This document shows, one piece after another, positions 1-6,020 of a stretch of 6,076 nucleotides of DNA; positions within the stretch are counted from its first letter, which is position 1; the number at the start of each line of letters is the position of its first letter. Source of the stretch: an uncultured Eubacteriales bacterium (GTDB lineage Bacteria > Bacillota > Clostridia > Oscillospirales > CAG-272). A program made the translations under genes and the position numbers. The notes beneath the pieces are model-generated. The model worked only from the letters and a program-made list of their open reading frames with translations, was not told the origin of the DNA and did not search any database. Location of the stretch: the NCBI GenBank assembly GCA_934467435.1, contig CAKSLR010000077.1:1-6076 (forward strand), read 5' to 3'.

Positions 1-6
1 TTTCAT
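1..6 (-). CDS. Start of a further gene, cut by the window edge
   Basis: Read on the minus strand, an ATG at positions 6-4 is followed by AAA (Met-Lys) and then the window ends. A purine-rich AAGGGG at 20-15 lies 8 nt before the ATG, and a promoter-like pair of hexamers lies further upstream at 46-74. Together they suggest a true start codon. Only two codons are visible, so nothing can be said about the product. Confidence 0.5.
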
Positions 7-45
7 ATTCTCCGCCCCTTTTGATTTTTACACCCCATTGGCTTT

Positions 46-74
46 ATTGTACACGATAACCGCGTCGATTACAA
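46..74 (-). promoter_or_regulatory. Sigma-70/SigA-type promoter for the gene at the left edge
   Basis: On the minus strand a -35 element TTGTAA (74-69) and a -10 element TACAAT (51-46) are separated by exactly 17 bp. They match the consensus at 4 of 6 and 5 of 6 bases. The site lies in the 104-bp gap between the methyltransferase-like gene and the next ATG, leaving a leader of roughly 30-35 nt. No hairpin with a T-run was found after the upstream gene in this gap, so some readthrough from the methyltransferase-like gene may also reach the left gene. Confidence 0.65.
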
Positions 75-110
75 GCAAAGAACGGTAAAAATCCGACAAA
101 ATTTCCCCGC

Positions 111-1118
111 TTACGCTTTCTGCCTCATATCCTTCGCAAGGTCACGCAAATAGTCTGCTGAGAGCATGGTGCGAAGCACCCCGGAAGGGGGCGGATTCCG
201 TTCCAGTTGCCGCCACACAAGGGCACGCAATTCGGACAGAATCATATCCTCGACCCAATACTCCACCGGCACACAGTGCGCCGCCGCCTCAATGCGCCGC
301 AATTTTACATACAGCGGCAGCCCGTCTCCCGCATCATGCCACAGGTCGGCAAAAATCGTATCATAGCCGCGGCAAAATTCCCGCTCCGCCAGTAAAAGGG
401 CGTCCCCCTCCACCACGCGGATCTTCTCGCCGTGCCCGAACTGGGACAAAAGCTCCGTGCGGAAGAGTTCAATCACCGCAGGATCCCGCTCTACGACGGT
501 CACCGTCTCCACCTCTGCCCGCTCGGATGCCAGATAAGCATAATACCCCATACCGAGCCCGAGGGTCAGCACATTGCCCCGCGCGTGGGATACCGGCGCC
601 CGCATGGTTTCGATCTCATTCGGCTTGATCGCCATCCATTCCCGCCCGTCCTGCATCACGGCGGGAAATGCAAATTCCTCGGTAAAATACCCAAGCGGCG
701 GAATCTCCGCAAAGTCGGGCGTAACGGAAAGAGGACCGCAGAGCAGCCCTTCGTAGGGGGCGTAGCGTTCCTCGGTCAGGCACCAGTTCCCCACCCGCTT
801 TTGCGGAACGCGGATGTTCTTAAAATACGGGTCGGCGCGGTAATCGTCCGCCCGCAGTTCCCGCACGGACGGCAATAGGTAGGTATGAAAGAGCCGGTGC
901 GCGTCGGCATCCGTCTCTTCCTCCCACCCGAACGCCGCAGAAAGCACGGCGCAGAACGCGCGCGGGCGACTGACCGCACAGGACGAGGTCAACTCCTCCA
1001 TCATCTCGCGCGTCACCAGTCGAGGACATTCCCCGAGATACGCGGCAAGCAGCCGAAAGTACGTGTCCCTGTCCTCCCTTGTCTGCCGCAGGGCGGCATC
1101 CCATACCGGTTCTTGCAT
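111..1118 (-). CDS. Class I SAM-dependent methyltransferase-like protein (spermidine-synthase-like fold), target unknown
   Basis: A 335-residue protein with a C-terminal Rossmann domain of the SAM-binding type. The glycine-rich loop is LTLGLGMGYYAYLA at about residues 184-197. An acidic residue follows at the end of the next strand (TVTVVERD, Glu210). VVEGDA lies at about 245-250 and YDTIFADLWHD at 252-262, where spermidine synthases and related methyltransferases carry their active-site Asp. The first 180 or so residues match no domain I recognise; they are rich in charged residues and contain no membrane segment or signal peptide. The start is ATG at 1118, because GGGAGG at 1131-1126 lies 7 nt before it; a TTG five codons upstream overlaps that site and is rejected. 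The gene lies 60 bp after the kinase gene with an intrinsic terminator between. It could be a methyltransferase or an aminopropyltransferase-like enzyme; the fold is fairly sure, the reaction is not. Confidence 0.72.
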   Translation of the reverse strand: MQEPVWDAALRQTREDRDTYFRLLAAYLGECPRLVTREMMEELTSSCAVSRPRAFCAVLSAAFGWEEETDADAHRLFHTYLLPSVRELRADDYRADPYFKNIRVPQKRVGNWCLTEERYAPYEGLLCGPLSVTPDFAEIPPLGYFTEEFAFPAVMQDGREWMAIKPNEIETMRAPVSHARGNVLTLGLGMGYYAYLASERAEVETVTVVERDPAVIELFRTELLSQFGHGEKIRVVEGDALLLAEREFCRGYDTIFADLWHDAGDGLPLYVKLRRIEAAAHCVPVEYWVEDMILSELRALVWRQLERNPPPSGVLRTMLSADYLRDLAKDMRQKA

Positions 1119-1125
1119 TCCTCTA

Positions 1126-1131
1126 CCTCCC
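1126..1131 (-). promoter_or_regulatory. Ribosome binding site of the methyltransferase-like gene
   Basis: GGGAGG on the minus strand lies 7 nt before the ATG at 1118 and decides that start over an in-frame TTG at 1133. It immediately follows the T-run of the terminator at 1132-1173, with no spacer, so termination would remove the binding site from the transcript. Confidence 0.8.
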
Positions 1132-1173
1132 AAAGAAAAGGGCGCCTCTCTTCCGTTCGCGGAAAAGGCGCCC
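1132..1173 (-). terminator. Intrinsic terminator after the kinase gene, abutting the next ribosome binding site
   Basis: On the minus strand GGGCGCC (1173-1167) pairs perfectly with GGCGCCC (1146-1140). An inner TTCCG/CGGAA stem closes a CGAA tetraloop at 1159-1156, with a small internal loop between the two stems. The hairpin is followed at once by TTTTCTTT (1139-1132). It begins 5 nt after the kinase stop codon, as expected for a terminator ending the co-polymerase/kinase transcript. The T-run is broken by one C, so some readthrough is plausible. Confidence 0.82.
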
Positions 1174-1178
1174 CTCCG

Positions 1179-1889
1179 TTATCCTTTTGTCTGATCGCCC
1201 GTGCCGTAATTCCCCCGGTTGCCAAACAGCACGTGGCGTTTCCGCCCGATAAGGACGGCGCCGACCAGAGAACCCCCCACGCGCTCCAGTTGCTGCCTGC
1301 CGGCATACACCTCGCGAATCCGATCCACACCTTCGGCAATCACCGGCACCACGCCGTCGCTGTTTTGGGCAATCACCGCTGCATCGATCATCCCCTTCAT
1401 CGGCGGGCAGTCGATCAGCACATAATCATACACCTTCCGTGCCGCGGCGAGCAGGTCCGAAAACCGCTCGCTTTCCAGCAATTCGACCGGATTCGGCGGA
1501 TAATACCCGCACGGCAGAAGAAACAGTCCCGCATACTGGGTGGCTGCCACCGCCGCGCCGATCTCCATCTGCCCGGAAAGATACTGGCTGAGCCCGTTGC
1601 GCCGTTCAGGGGTACCGAACTGTGCGGCAATGGCAGAGCGGCGCATATCCGCGTCAATCACCAGCACGCGCTTGCCGAGAAGGGAAAGATCCCGCCCGAG
1701 CGTCAGAACCATTGCGGATTTTTCGTTTCCCGCTGTGAAAGCGGTAAAGGCGATTACCTGTTTCTCCCCGACCTGTGCGAGAAAATTGGTGCGCAGCGTC
1801 CAGTAGGCTTCCCGCGCATCACCGTTCTCGGCAAAGGCGGGGCGAAGCCGGATCATTTGTACCTGTTGTTTTTCTTGTGTTGCGTTCAT
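1179..1889 (-). CDS. CpsD/CapB-family tyrosine-protein kinase homologue with degenerate P-loop
   Basis: A 236-residue cytoplasmic P-loop protein of the bacterial tyrosine kinase (BY-kinase) family, at the usual length. Such kinases pair with a Wzz/CpsC membrane protein and control the export and length of capsular or exopolysaccharide. Seen here: EAYWTLRTNF at 27-36; Walker A region TAGNEKSA at 52-59; Walker A' VLVIDADMRR at 75-84 (Asp79, Asp81); PPNPVELL at 131-138; Walker B YVLIDCPP at 156-163 (Asp160). Three oddities stand out. The glycine before the P-loop lysine is Glu56 (GNEKS, where the family has GEGKS-like). The EX2RX2R oligomerisation motif has Trp30 in place of its first Arg. The C-terminal tail has one tyrosine (GNYG, Tyr228) instead of a cluster. 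ATG at 1889 is preceded by AAGGAG 7 nt upstream, overlapping the stop of the co-polymerase gene. Family is sure; kinase activity is doubtful. A MinD/ParA-like ATPase is less likely given its partner. Confidence 0.9.
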   Translation of the reverse strand: MNATQEKQQVQMIRLRPAFAENGDAREAYWTLRTNFLAQVGEKQVIAFTAFTAGNEKSAMVLTLGRDLSLLGKRVLVIDADMRRSAIAAQFGTPERRNGLSQYLSGQMEIGAAVAATQYAGLFLLPCGYYPPNPVELLESERFSDLLAAARKVYDYVLIDCPPMKGMIDAAVIAQNSDGVVPVIAEGVDRIREVYAGRQQLERVGGSLVGAVLIGRKRHVLFGNRGNYGTGDQTKG

Positions 1890-1901
1890 GGTGGCGCTCC
1901 T

Positions 1902-2624
1902 TTACCGTTTCTCGGTGGGTTCCCCGCGGGGAATCACACCCATCACACCGACGCCGAGAAGTTTTTCCGTTTGCGCGGCGTCCCGCAGTCTGCCGTCATA
2001 CATATAAAGAATCACTACAAAAAGCGCAGACAGTACAAACCCCGCAAGACCGGCAATCAATGCTGCTTTTCCGATGCCTCCATTGTCGTTTGCTTCACCC
2101 TCATGCGGTGGGTCCAACAAGCGGGCACGATCCTCACCGCACTGTTCGGCAAACTTCGCCCGGGAGACCTCAAAAATCTCTTCTGCCAGGCGCACGGCGC
2201 GTTTCGGATACTGGTCGGTTACCTGAATGGTTACCACACGCCCGTCATGTTCCAGCCCGACTTCCACGTGCTTTGCCAGTTGCTCATACGACATCTCGTT
2301 TTCCAGCCCCAGGTTGGAAATGACCGCATCCAGCACGGTGCGCAACGGAATCATCATCGCATAGTCCCGCGCAAGGTACGTGGCAATCGCGACATTACCG
2401 GTGGATGCCATACTCCCGTCTGCCATATACACGGTGGCAGTAGAGGTATAAGTAGTTTCCCGCGCGTTGACAGCATATAAAATCCCGCCCACGGCGCAGA
2501 TCACCGTTGCCAGTAAAATAGAAAGCGCCTTGGAGAGCAGGGCGCGACAGACATCCACCAGGTCGATCTCCCCGTCCCGATTCTGCACTTCCTCCGGCGT
2601 ACAGGTACGCTTGACTTCTTCCAT
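1902..2624 (-). CDS. Wzz/CpsC-type polysaccharide co-polymerase (chain-length determinant, kinase activator)
   Basis: A 240-residue membrane protein with the two-TM layout of the Wzz/CpsC/CapA family. A short cytoplasmic N-terminus carries IDLVDVCRALLSK (about 20-32). TM1 is at about 33-52, an extracellular domain at about 53-185, and TM2 at about 187-208. A cytoplasmic tail follows with RDAAQTEKLLGVGVMGVIP (214-232), the usual region after TM2 that contacts the CpsD kinase. A short DPP stretch (161-163) may stand for the family's proline-rich segment before TM2. In Firmicutes such a protein activates the separate tyrosine kinase and helps set polysaccharide chain length; here the kinase homologue is encoded 12 bp downstream. 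The start is taken as ATG at 2624 because AAGGATGGGGG (2640-2630) precedes it. An ATG at 2636 would have its purine run directly adjacent, which is too close, and a TTG at 2660 has no binding site. Confidence 0.88.
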   Translation of the reverse strand: MEEVKRTCTPEEVQNRDGEIDLVDVCRALLSKALSILLATVICAVGGILYAVNARETTYTSTATVYMADGSMASTGNVAIATYLARDYAMMIPLRTVLDAVISNLGLENEMSYEQLAKHVEVGLEHDGRVVTIQVTDQYPKRAVRLAEEIFEVSRAKFAEQCGEDRARLLDPPHEGEANDNGGIGKAALIAGLAGFVLSALFVVILYMYDGRLRDAAQTEKLLGVGVMGVIPRGEPTEKR

Positions 2625-2722
2625 AACGACCCCCATCCTTCTGCACTTTGCAAAAAACAAACATCAAGAAAACGGCATTTTTACGGCGAACATCCCCGAA
2701 ATACCCGATTCTTTGCCCTTTC

Positions 2723-2752
2723 ATTATACCATGCCGGAGCAGAAATTGTCAA
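2723..2752 (-). promoter_or_regulatory. Near-consensus SigA promoter of the co-polymerase/kinase operon
   Basis: On the minus strand the -35 is a perfect TTGACA (2752-2747) and the -10 a perfect TATAAT (2728-2723). The spacer is 18 bp, and TGG just before the -10 forms an extended -10 element. Transcription should begin near 2716, giving a leader of about 90 nt before the ATG at 2624. I see no operator-like palindrome over the hexamers and no clear riboswitch or terminator in the leader. The promoter looks strong and constitutive unless a repressor binds nearby. Confidence 0.9.
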
Positions 2753-2766
2753 GTGCCTTTTTCGGG

Positions 2767-2782
2767 TCCGGCAGACGCCGGA
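2767..2782. other. GC-rich hairpin between the dihydrouridine synthase gene and the co-polymerase promoter
   Basis: TCCGGC (2767-2772) and GCCGGA (2777-2782) form a perfect 6-bp stem with a 4-nt loop, 17 bp after the stop of the dihydrouridine synthase gene. On the minus strand, the direction of the genes, no T-run follows. On the plus strand it is followed by a pyrimidine tract ending in TTTTTT (2789-2795), the layout of an intrinsic terminator for antisense transcription. It may instead stabilise the 3' end of the synthase mRNA. The function is unresolved. Confidence 0.45.
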
Positions 2783-2798
2783 TTCTTCCTTTTTTCCA

Positions 2799-3773
2799 TC
2801 ATTCGGCAGAGAGGAGGAAAGCAAGCGCCGCCTCCGCCTCTTCTGCCGTTTCCGCTGCGTGAACCGCCGCGCGGTGCGCGGCGGCACCGCTGATCCCGCG
2901 CAGGTAAGCGGCAAGCGATTTGCGGGATTCCCGCACGGCGCACGCTTCCCCTTTTTCGGCAATCCGCATCTGCAATTCGGCAAGTGCGGCACGGTAAAGT
3001 TCCTCCCGCCGGACGGGCGGTACCGACTCTCCCGCCAGTGCCGTCGCAATCGAACGGAACACAAACGGATTTCCCACGGCGGCTCGTCCGATCATCAGTC
3101 CGTCGCAGCCGCTCTCCCGCAGCATCCGGGCAGCGCTTTCCCCGTCTGTGATGTCACCGTTACCGACCACGGGGATTCCGACCGCCGCCTTGACCGCCGC
3201 CACAACCGCCACATCCGCGCTGCCGCTGTACATGGCGCGGCGGGTGCGGGCATGCACAAACACCGCAGCGGCACCGCCGCTCTCCGCCGCCCGCGCCACT
3301 TCCGGGGCATTGACCGAGGTCTCATCCCACCCCGCACGGATCTTGACCGTCACCGGCAGCGGCGTAGAACGGGCAACGGCGCGCACGAGACGTTCCACCA
3401 GCGCGGGATTTTTCATCAGTGCGCTGCCCTCCCCGTTGCCCGCCACCTTCGGCACGGGGCAGCCCATATTGATATCAAACGCCACGGGTAGGCAGGCGTT
3501 CGCCGCACCCGCGTACAACCGCTGCGCCGCCTCGGCAAGAAAGGCCTCCTCCGAGCCGAAGAGTTGCACGGCGCACGCGCCGTCATCGGGGTACACCCGG
3601 GCAAGGGCGGGCGTTTTCCGGTCGCCGTAGCAAACCGCTTTGGCAGAAACCATTTCGGTCACGGTATAAGCCGCCCCCATGCGGTGGCAAAGCGCCCGCA
3701 TGGCATGGTCGGTAAAGCCCGCCATGGGGGCAAGCATCAGCCTGCCCGGAATTTCGCAAGTCCCGATCCGCAT
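2799..3773 (-). CDS. dusB: tRNA-dihydrouridine synthase, DusB/NifR3 type
   Basis: A 324-residue FMN-dependent enzyme that reduces uridine to dihydrouridine in tRNA using NAD(P)H. The family's blocks occur in order on one TIM barrel: LAPMAGFTDHAMR (14-26, FMN site), TEMVSAKA (39-46), VQLFGS (69-74), DINMGCPVPKV (100-110) with catalytic Cys105, VTVKIRAGWD (141-150) with Lys144, VFVHARTR (171-178), VVGNGDI (202-208) and DGLMIGRAAVGNPF (224-237). A C-terminal helical domain carries RESRKSLAAYLRG (271-283). Length and order are normal, and the catalytic Cys and FMN ligands are present. One small deviation is HARTR where HGRTR is common. ATG at 3773 is preceded by AAGGAAGGGGG (3789-3779). The gene follows the pnp terminator, and no promoter was recognised in the 112-bp gap. 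Assignment to DusB rather than another Dus rests on overall resemblance to Firmicutes members. Confidence 0.93.
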   Translation of the reverse strand: MRIGTCEIPGRLMLAPMAGFTDHAMRALCHRMGAAYTVTEMVSAKAVCYGDRKTPALARVYPDDGACAVQLFGSEEAFLAEAAQRLYAGAANACLPVAFDINMGCPVPKVAGNGEGSALMKNPALVERLVRAVARSTPLPVTVKIRAGWDETSVNAPEVARAAESGGAAAVFVHARTRRAMYSGSADVAVVAAVKAAVGIPVVGNGDITDGESAARMLRESGCDGLMIGRAAVGNPFVFRSIATALAGESVPPVRREELYRAALAELQMRIAEKGEACAVRESRKSLAAYLRGISGAAAHRAAVHAAETAEEAEAALAFLLSAE

Positions 3774-3816
3774 ATCTGCCCCCTTCCTTCTTCCGTTTTT
3801 TCTTCATGCTTGTTTT

Positions 3817-3832
3817 GCGACGGCGCCGCCGC
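3817..3832 (-). other. GC-rich hairpin in the leader of the dihydrouridine synthase gene
   Basis: GCGGCG and CGTCGC (minus strand, 3832-3827 and 3822-3817) can form a 6-bp stem with one G-U pair and a GCGC loop. It lies 43 bp before the synthase ATG and just after the pnp terminator. No T-run follows, so it is not a terminator. In such a GC-rich stretch it may be chance. Confidence 0.25.
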
Positions 3833-3843
3833 GTCCGCCTGTC

Positions 3844-3878
3844 GAAAAATCGGATAGCGCCTTACGGCGCTATCCGAT
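3844..3878 (-). terminator. Intrinsic terminator of pnp
   Basis: On the minus strand a perfect 13-bp stem, ATCGGATAGCGCC (3878-3866) with GGCGCTATCCGAT (3861-3849), closes a GTAA tetraloop. It is followed by a T-run ending at 3845. A G-U and two A-U pairs can extend the stem outwards to 3881. It begins 7 nt after the pnp stop codon. This is a textbook strong terminator. Confidence 0.95.
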
Positions 3879-3885
3879 CTTATAG

Positions 3886-5985
3886 TTACGCCTCTGCGGG
3901 AGCGGCGTCCTTCATCGAAAGATTGGAGCGCCCCTTCTCGTCTACGCCGAGGAATTTGACGCGCACGCGGTCGCCGACGGCAACCACATCCTCTACCTTT
4001 TCGGTACGCTGCTGCTGCAGTTTGGAGATGTGCACCAACCCTTCCTTGCCCGGTGCGTACTCCACGAACGCGCCGATCGGAATGATACGGGTTACGGTTG
4101 CATCGTAGGTTGCGCCGACCTCCGGCTCAAACACAATGCCGTCGATGATCTTCTTCGCTGCATCTGCCGCATCCCGGTTGACGGCGGAGATGAACACCGA
4201 CCCGTCATCCTGGATGTCGATCTTAGCGCCGGTGTCAGCGGTGATCTTCTGAATAACCTTGCCGCCTGTGCCGATGACCTCGCGGATCTTATCGACCGCA
4301 ATCTTCATGCTGATCATCTTCGGTGCGTAAGGAGAAACATCGGCTCTCGGCTTGTCGATTGCCTTCAGAATGACGTTGTCAATGATATAGTCTCTGCCCT
4401 TATGGGTCGTTTCCAGTGCGTTTTTGATAATCTCGGGCGTCAGACCGTCAATCTTCAGATCCATCTGAATGGCGGTAATCCCCTTGTGCGTACCGGCAAC
4501 CTTGAAGTCCATATCGCCGTAGAAATCTTCGAGCCCCTGAATGTCGATCATCGTATCGAACGAACCGTCCTCTGCCGTGATCAGACCGCAGGAGATACCG
4601 GCAACCGGCGCCTTAATCGGCACACCGGCATCCATCAGCGCGAGGGTAGAACCGCAGACCGATGCCTGGGAGGTAGAACCGTTCGAACTGAGAACCTCGG
4701 AAACCAAACGCATGGCATAGGGGAACTCCTCGACCGACGGCAGAACCGGAAGCAGGGACCGCTCGGCAAGTGCGCCGTGACCGATCTCACGCCGACCGGG
4801 GCTGCGGAGCGCTTTTGCCTCACCCGTCGAATAGCCGGGCATATTGTAGTGGTGCATATACCGCTTGCTTTCCTCGGTATCCAGCCCTTCCAGCCGCTGC
4901 GAATCGCTGAGCGGACCGAGCGTTGCCACGGTCAGAACCTGCGTCTGCCCACGGGTAAAGAGTCCGGTACCGTGGGTACGTGCCAGCACGCCGACCTCGG
5001 CAGCCAGCGGGCGGATTTCGTCCATCCGACGGCCGTCCACACGCTTCTTATCGCAAAGCAGCCAACGGCGGACAATCTTCTTCTGAATCTTGTAGATCAG
5101 TTCGGGCAGAACTACCTCAATATCCGGGTATTTCTCGGTAAAGTGCGCCACAATATCATCCTGAATCGGCTGCATCTTAGCGTCCCGCACGTTCTTATCA
5201 TCGGTATCGAGGGCTTCCATCACTGCGCTCTCGCAGTAAGCAAAGACCTCGTCAAACATATCGTGGTCCAGTTCGCCGGAGGGATAGGAGAACTTCGGCT
5301 TGCCGATTTCCGCCACAATGGAGTTGATGAAAGCAACCAGTTTCTTGCACTCCTCATGCGCCAGCATGATGGCATTGTACATATCCTCGTCGGAGACTTC
5401 CTTCGCGCCCGCCTCGATCATGACGACCTTCTTCTCACTGGCGGCAACGGTCAGTTCCAGCGTGCTCTTCTCTCTTTCGGCAAGAGTGGGGTTGACCACG
5501 AATTTGCCGTCCACCATGCCGATGAAGGCGCCGCCGATCGGACCGTTCCACGGAATATCCGAAATGGAAAGAGCGATGGACGCACCGATCATCGCGGTAA
5601 TCTCGGGCGAGCAGTCCTGATCCACCGACATAACCGTCAGCGTCAGGGCAATGTCATTGCGCAGATCCTTCGGGAAAAGCGGACGAACGGGGCGGTCAAT
5701 CACACGGGAGGTGAGGATCGCCTTTTCGGTCGGCTTACCTTCCCGCTTGGTGAACCCGCCGGGAATCTTGCCGACGGCGTACATCTTCTCATCGTAATCC
5801 ACCGACAGGGGCAGAAAATCGATGCCGTCCCGCGGCTTCGGGGATGCGGTGGCGCAGGCAAGAATCGCCGTGTCGCCGTAACGGACAAGACAGGAGCCGT
5901 TTGCCAGCCCTGCGACCTTACCGGTCTCCACGACCAGTTCCCGTCCTGCATAGTTGTAACGATAGACTTTGTAATGTTCGAACAT
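3886..5985 (-). CDS. pnp: Polyribonucleotide nucleotidyltransferase (polynucleotide phosphorylase, PNPase)
   Basis: A 699-residue cytoplasmic 3'-5' exoribonuclease that degrades RNA with phosphate, releasing nucleoside diphosphates; it acts as a homotrimer in mRNA turnover. All usual parts are seen. A first RNase PH-like domain (about 1-145) holds GGFTKREGKPTEKAILTSR (76-94). An alpha-helical linker domain follows (about 150-310). The second, catalytic RNase PH domain (about 315-545) carries GRREIGHGALAER (397-409), the phosphate-binding region NGSTSQASVCGSTLALMDAG (435-454), and GDMDFKVAG with Asp487, Asp493 and Lys495 in the metal-site positions. A KH domain (about 555-617) has its GxxG loop GTGG at 572-575, and an S1 domain spans about 622-692. 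Length matches the family (about 700). ATG at 5985 is chosen because AAGGAGG lies 5 nt upstream and the protein then begins MFEHYKVY; a GTG 17 codons further upstream has no binding site. In many bacteria rpsO precedes pnp, but no rpsO end is recognisable at the right edge. Confidence 0.98.
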   Translation of the reverse strand: MFEHYKVYRYNYAGRELVVETGKVAGLANGSCLVRYGDTAILACATASPKPRDGIDFLPLSVDYDEKMYAVGKIPGGFTKREGKPTEKAILTSRVIDRPVRPLFPKDLRNDIALTLTVMSVDQDCSPEITAMIGASIALSISDIPWNGPIGGAFIGMVDGKFVVNPTLAEREKSTLELTVAASEKKVVMIEAGAKEVSDEDMYNAIMLAHEECKKLVAFINSIVAEIGKPKFSYPSGELDHDMFDEVFAYCESAVMEALDTDDKNVRDAKMQPIQDDIVAHFTEKYPDIEVVLPELIYKIQKKIVRRWLLCDKKRVDGRRMDEIRPLAAEVGVLARTHGTGLFTRGQTQVLTVATLGPLSDSQRLEGLDTEESKRYMHHYNMPGYSTGEAKALRSPGRREIGHGALAERSLLPVLPSVEEFPYAMRLVSEVLSSNGSTSQASVCGSTLALMDAGVPIKAPVAGISCGLITAEDGSFDTMIDIQGLEDFYGDMDFKVAGTHKGITAIQMDLKIDGLTPEIIKNALETTHKGRDYIIDNVILKAIDKPRADVSPYAPKMISMKIAVDKIREVIGTGGKVIQKITADTGAKIDIQDDGSVFISAVNRDAADAAKKIIDGIVFEPEVGATYDATVTRIIPIGAFVEYAPGKEGLVHISKLQQQRTEKVEDVVAVGDRVRVKFLGVDEKGRSNLSMKDAAPAEA

Positions 5986-5990
5986 ATGTT

Positions 5991-6018
5991 CCTCCTTCTT
6001 TTTGCAAGAGACGAAGGA
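5991..6018 (-). promoter_or_regulatory. pnp ribosome binding site with possible sequestering hairpin
   Basis: AAGGAGG (5997-5991, minus strand) lies 5 nt before the pnp ATG and fixes that start. TCCTTC at 6018-6013 is perfectly complementary to GAAGGA at 5998-5993, so a 6-bp stem with a 14-nt loop could cover most of the binding site. The binding site itself is certain; the sequestration is a prediction from pairing only. Confidence 0.6.
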
Positions 6019-6020
6019 TT

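Noticed and set aside
885..2480. A 531-codon open frame on the plus strand
   Set aside because: It lies antisense to three convincing genes and its codons are in exact opposite register to all of them. In that register a stop arises only opposite TTA, CTA or TCA codons, which are scarce here. It has no ribosome binding site and an unstructured His/Arg/Pro-rich translation with no recognisable domain.
2671..2700. A possible 9-codon leader peptide before the co-polymerase gene
   Set aside because: The ATG has no spaced Shine-Dalgarno, the peptide shows no run of a regulatory amino acid, and no attenuator hairpin follows.
2395..2724. A 109-codon minus-strand frame starting in the co-polymerase leader
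   Set aside because: Its first ATG overlaps the -10 element and lies upstream of the expected transcription start. The frame overlaps the co-polymerase gene out of phase and its translation has no domain.
2859..3491. A 210-codon plus-strand frame opposite the dihydrouridine synthase gene
   Set aside because: It is in the same opposite codon register as the synthase gene, so it is an antisense shadow. Its translation is rich in Arg, His and Ala with no family resemblance.
3583..3807. A 74-codon minus-strand frame beginning MKKKRKKEGG
   Set aside because: The Lys/Arg-rich start is the purine-rich ribosome binding site of the dihydrouridine synthase gene read as codons, and the remainder overlaps that gene out of frame.
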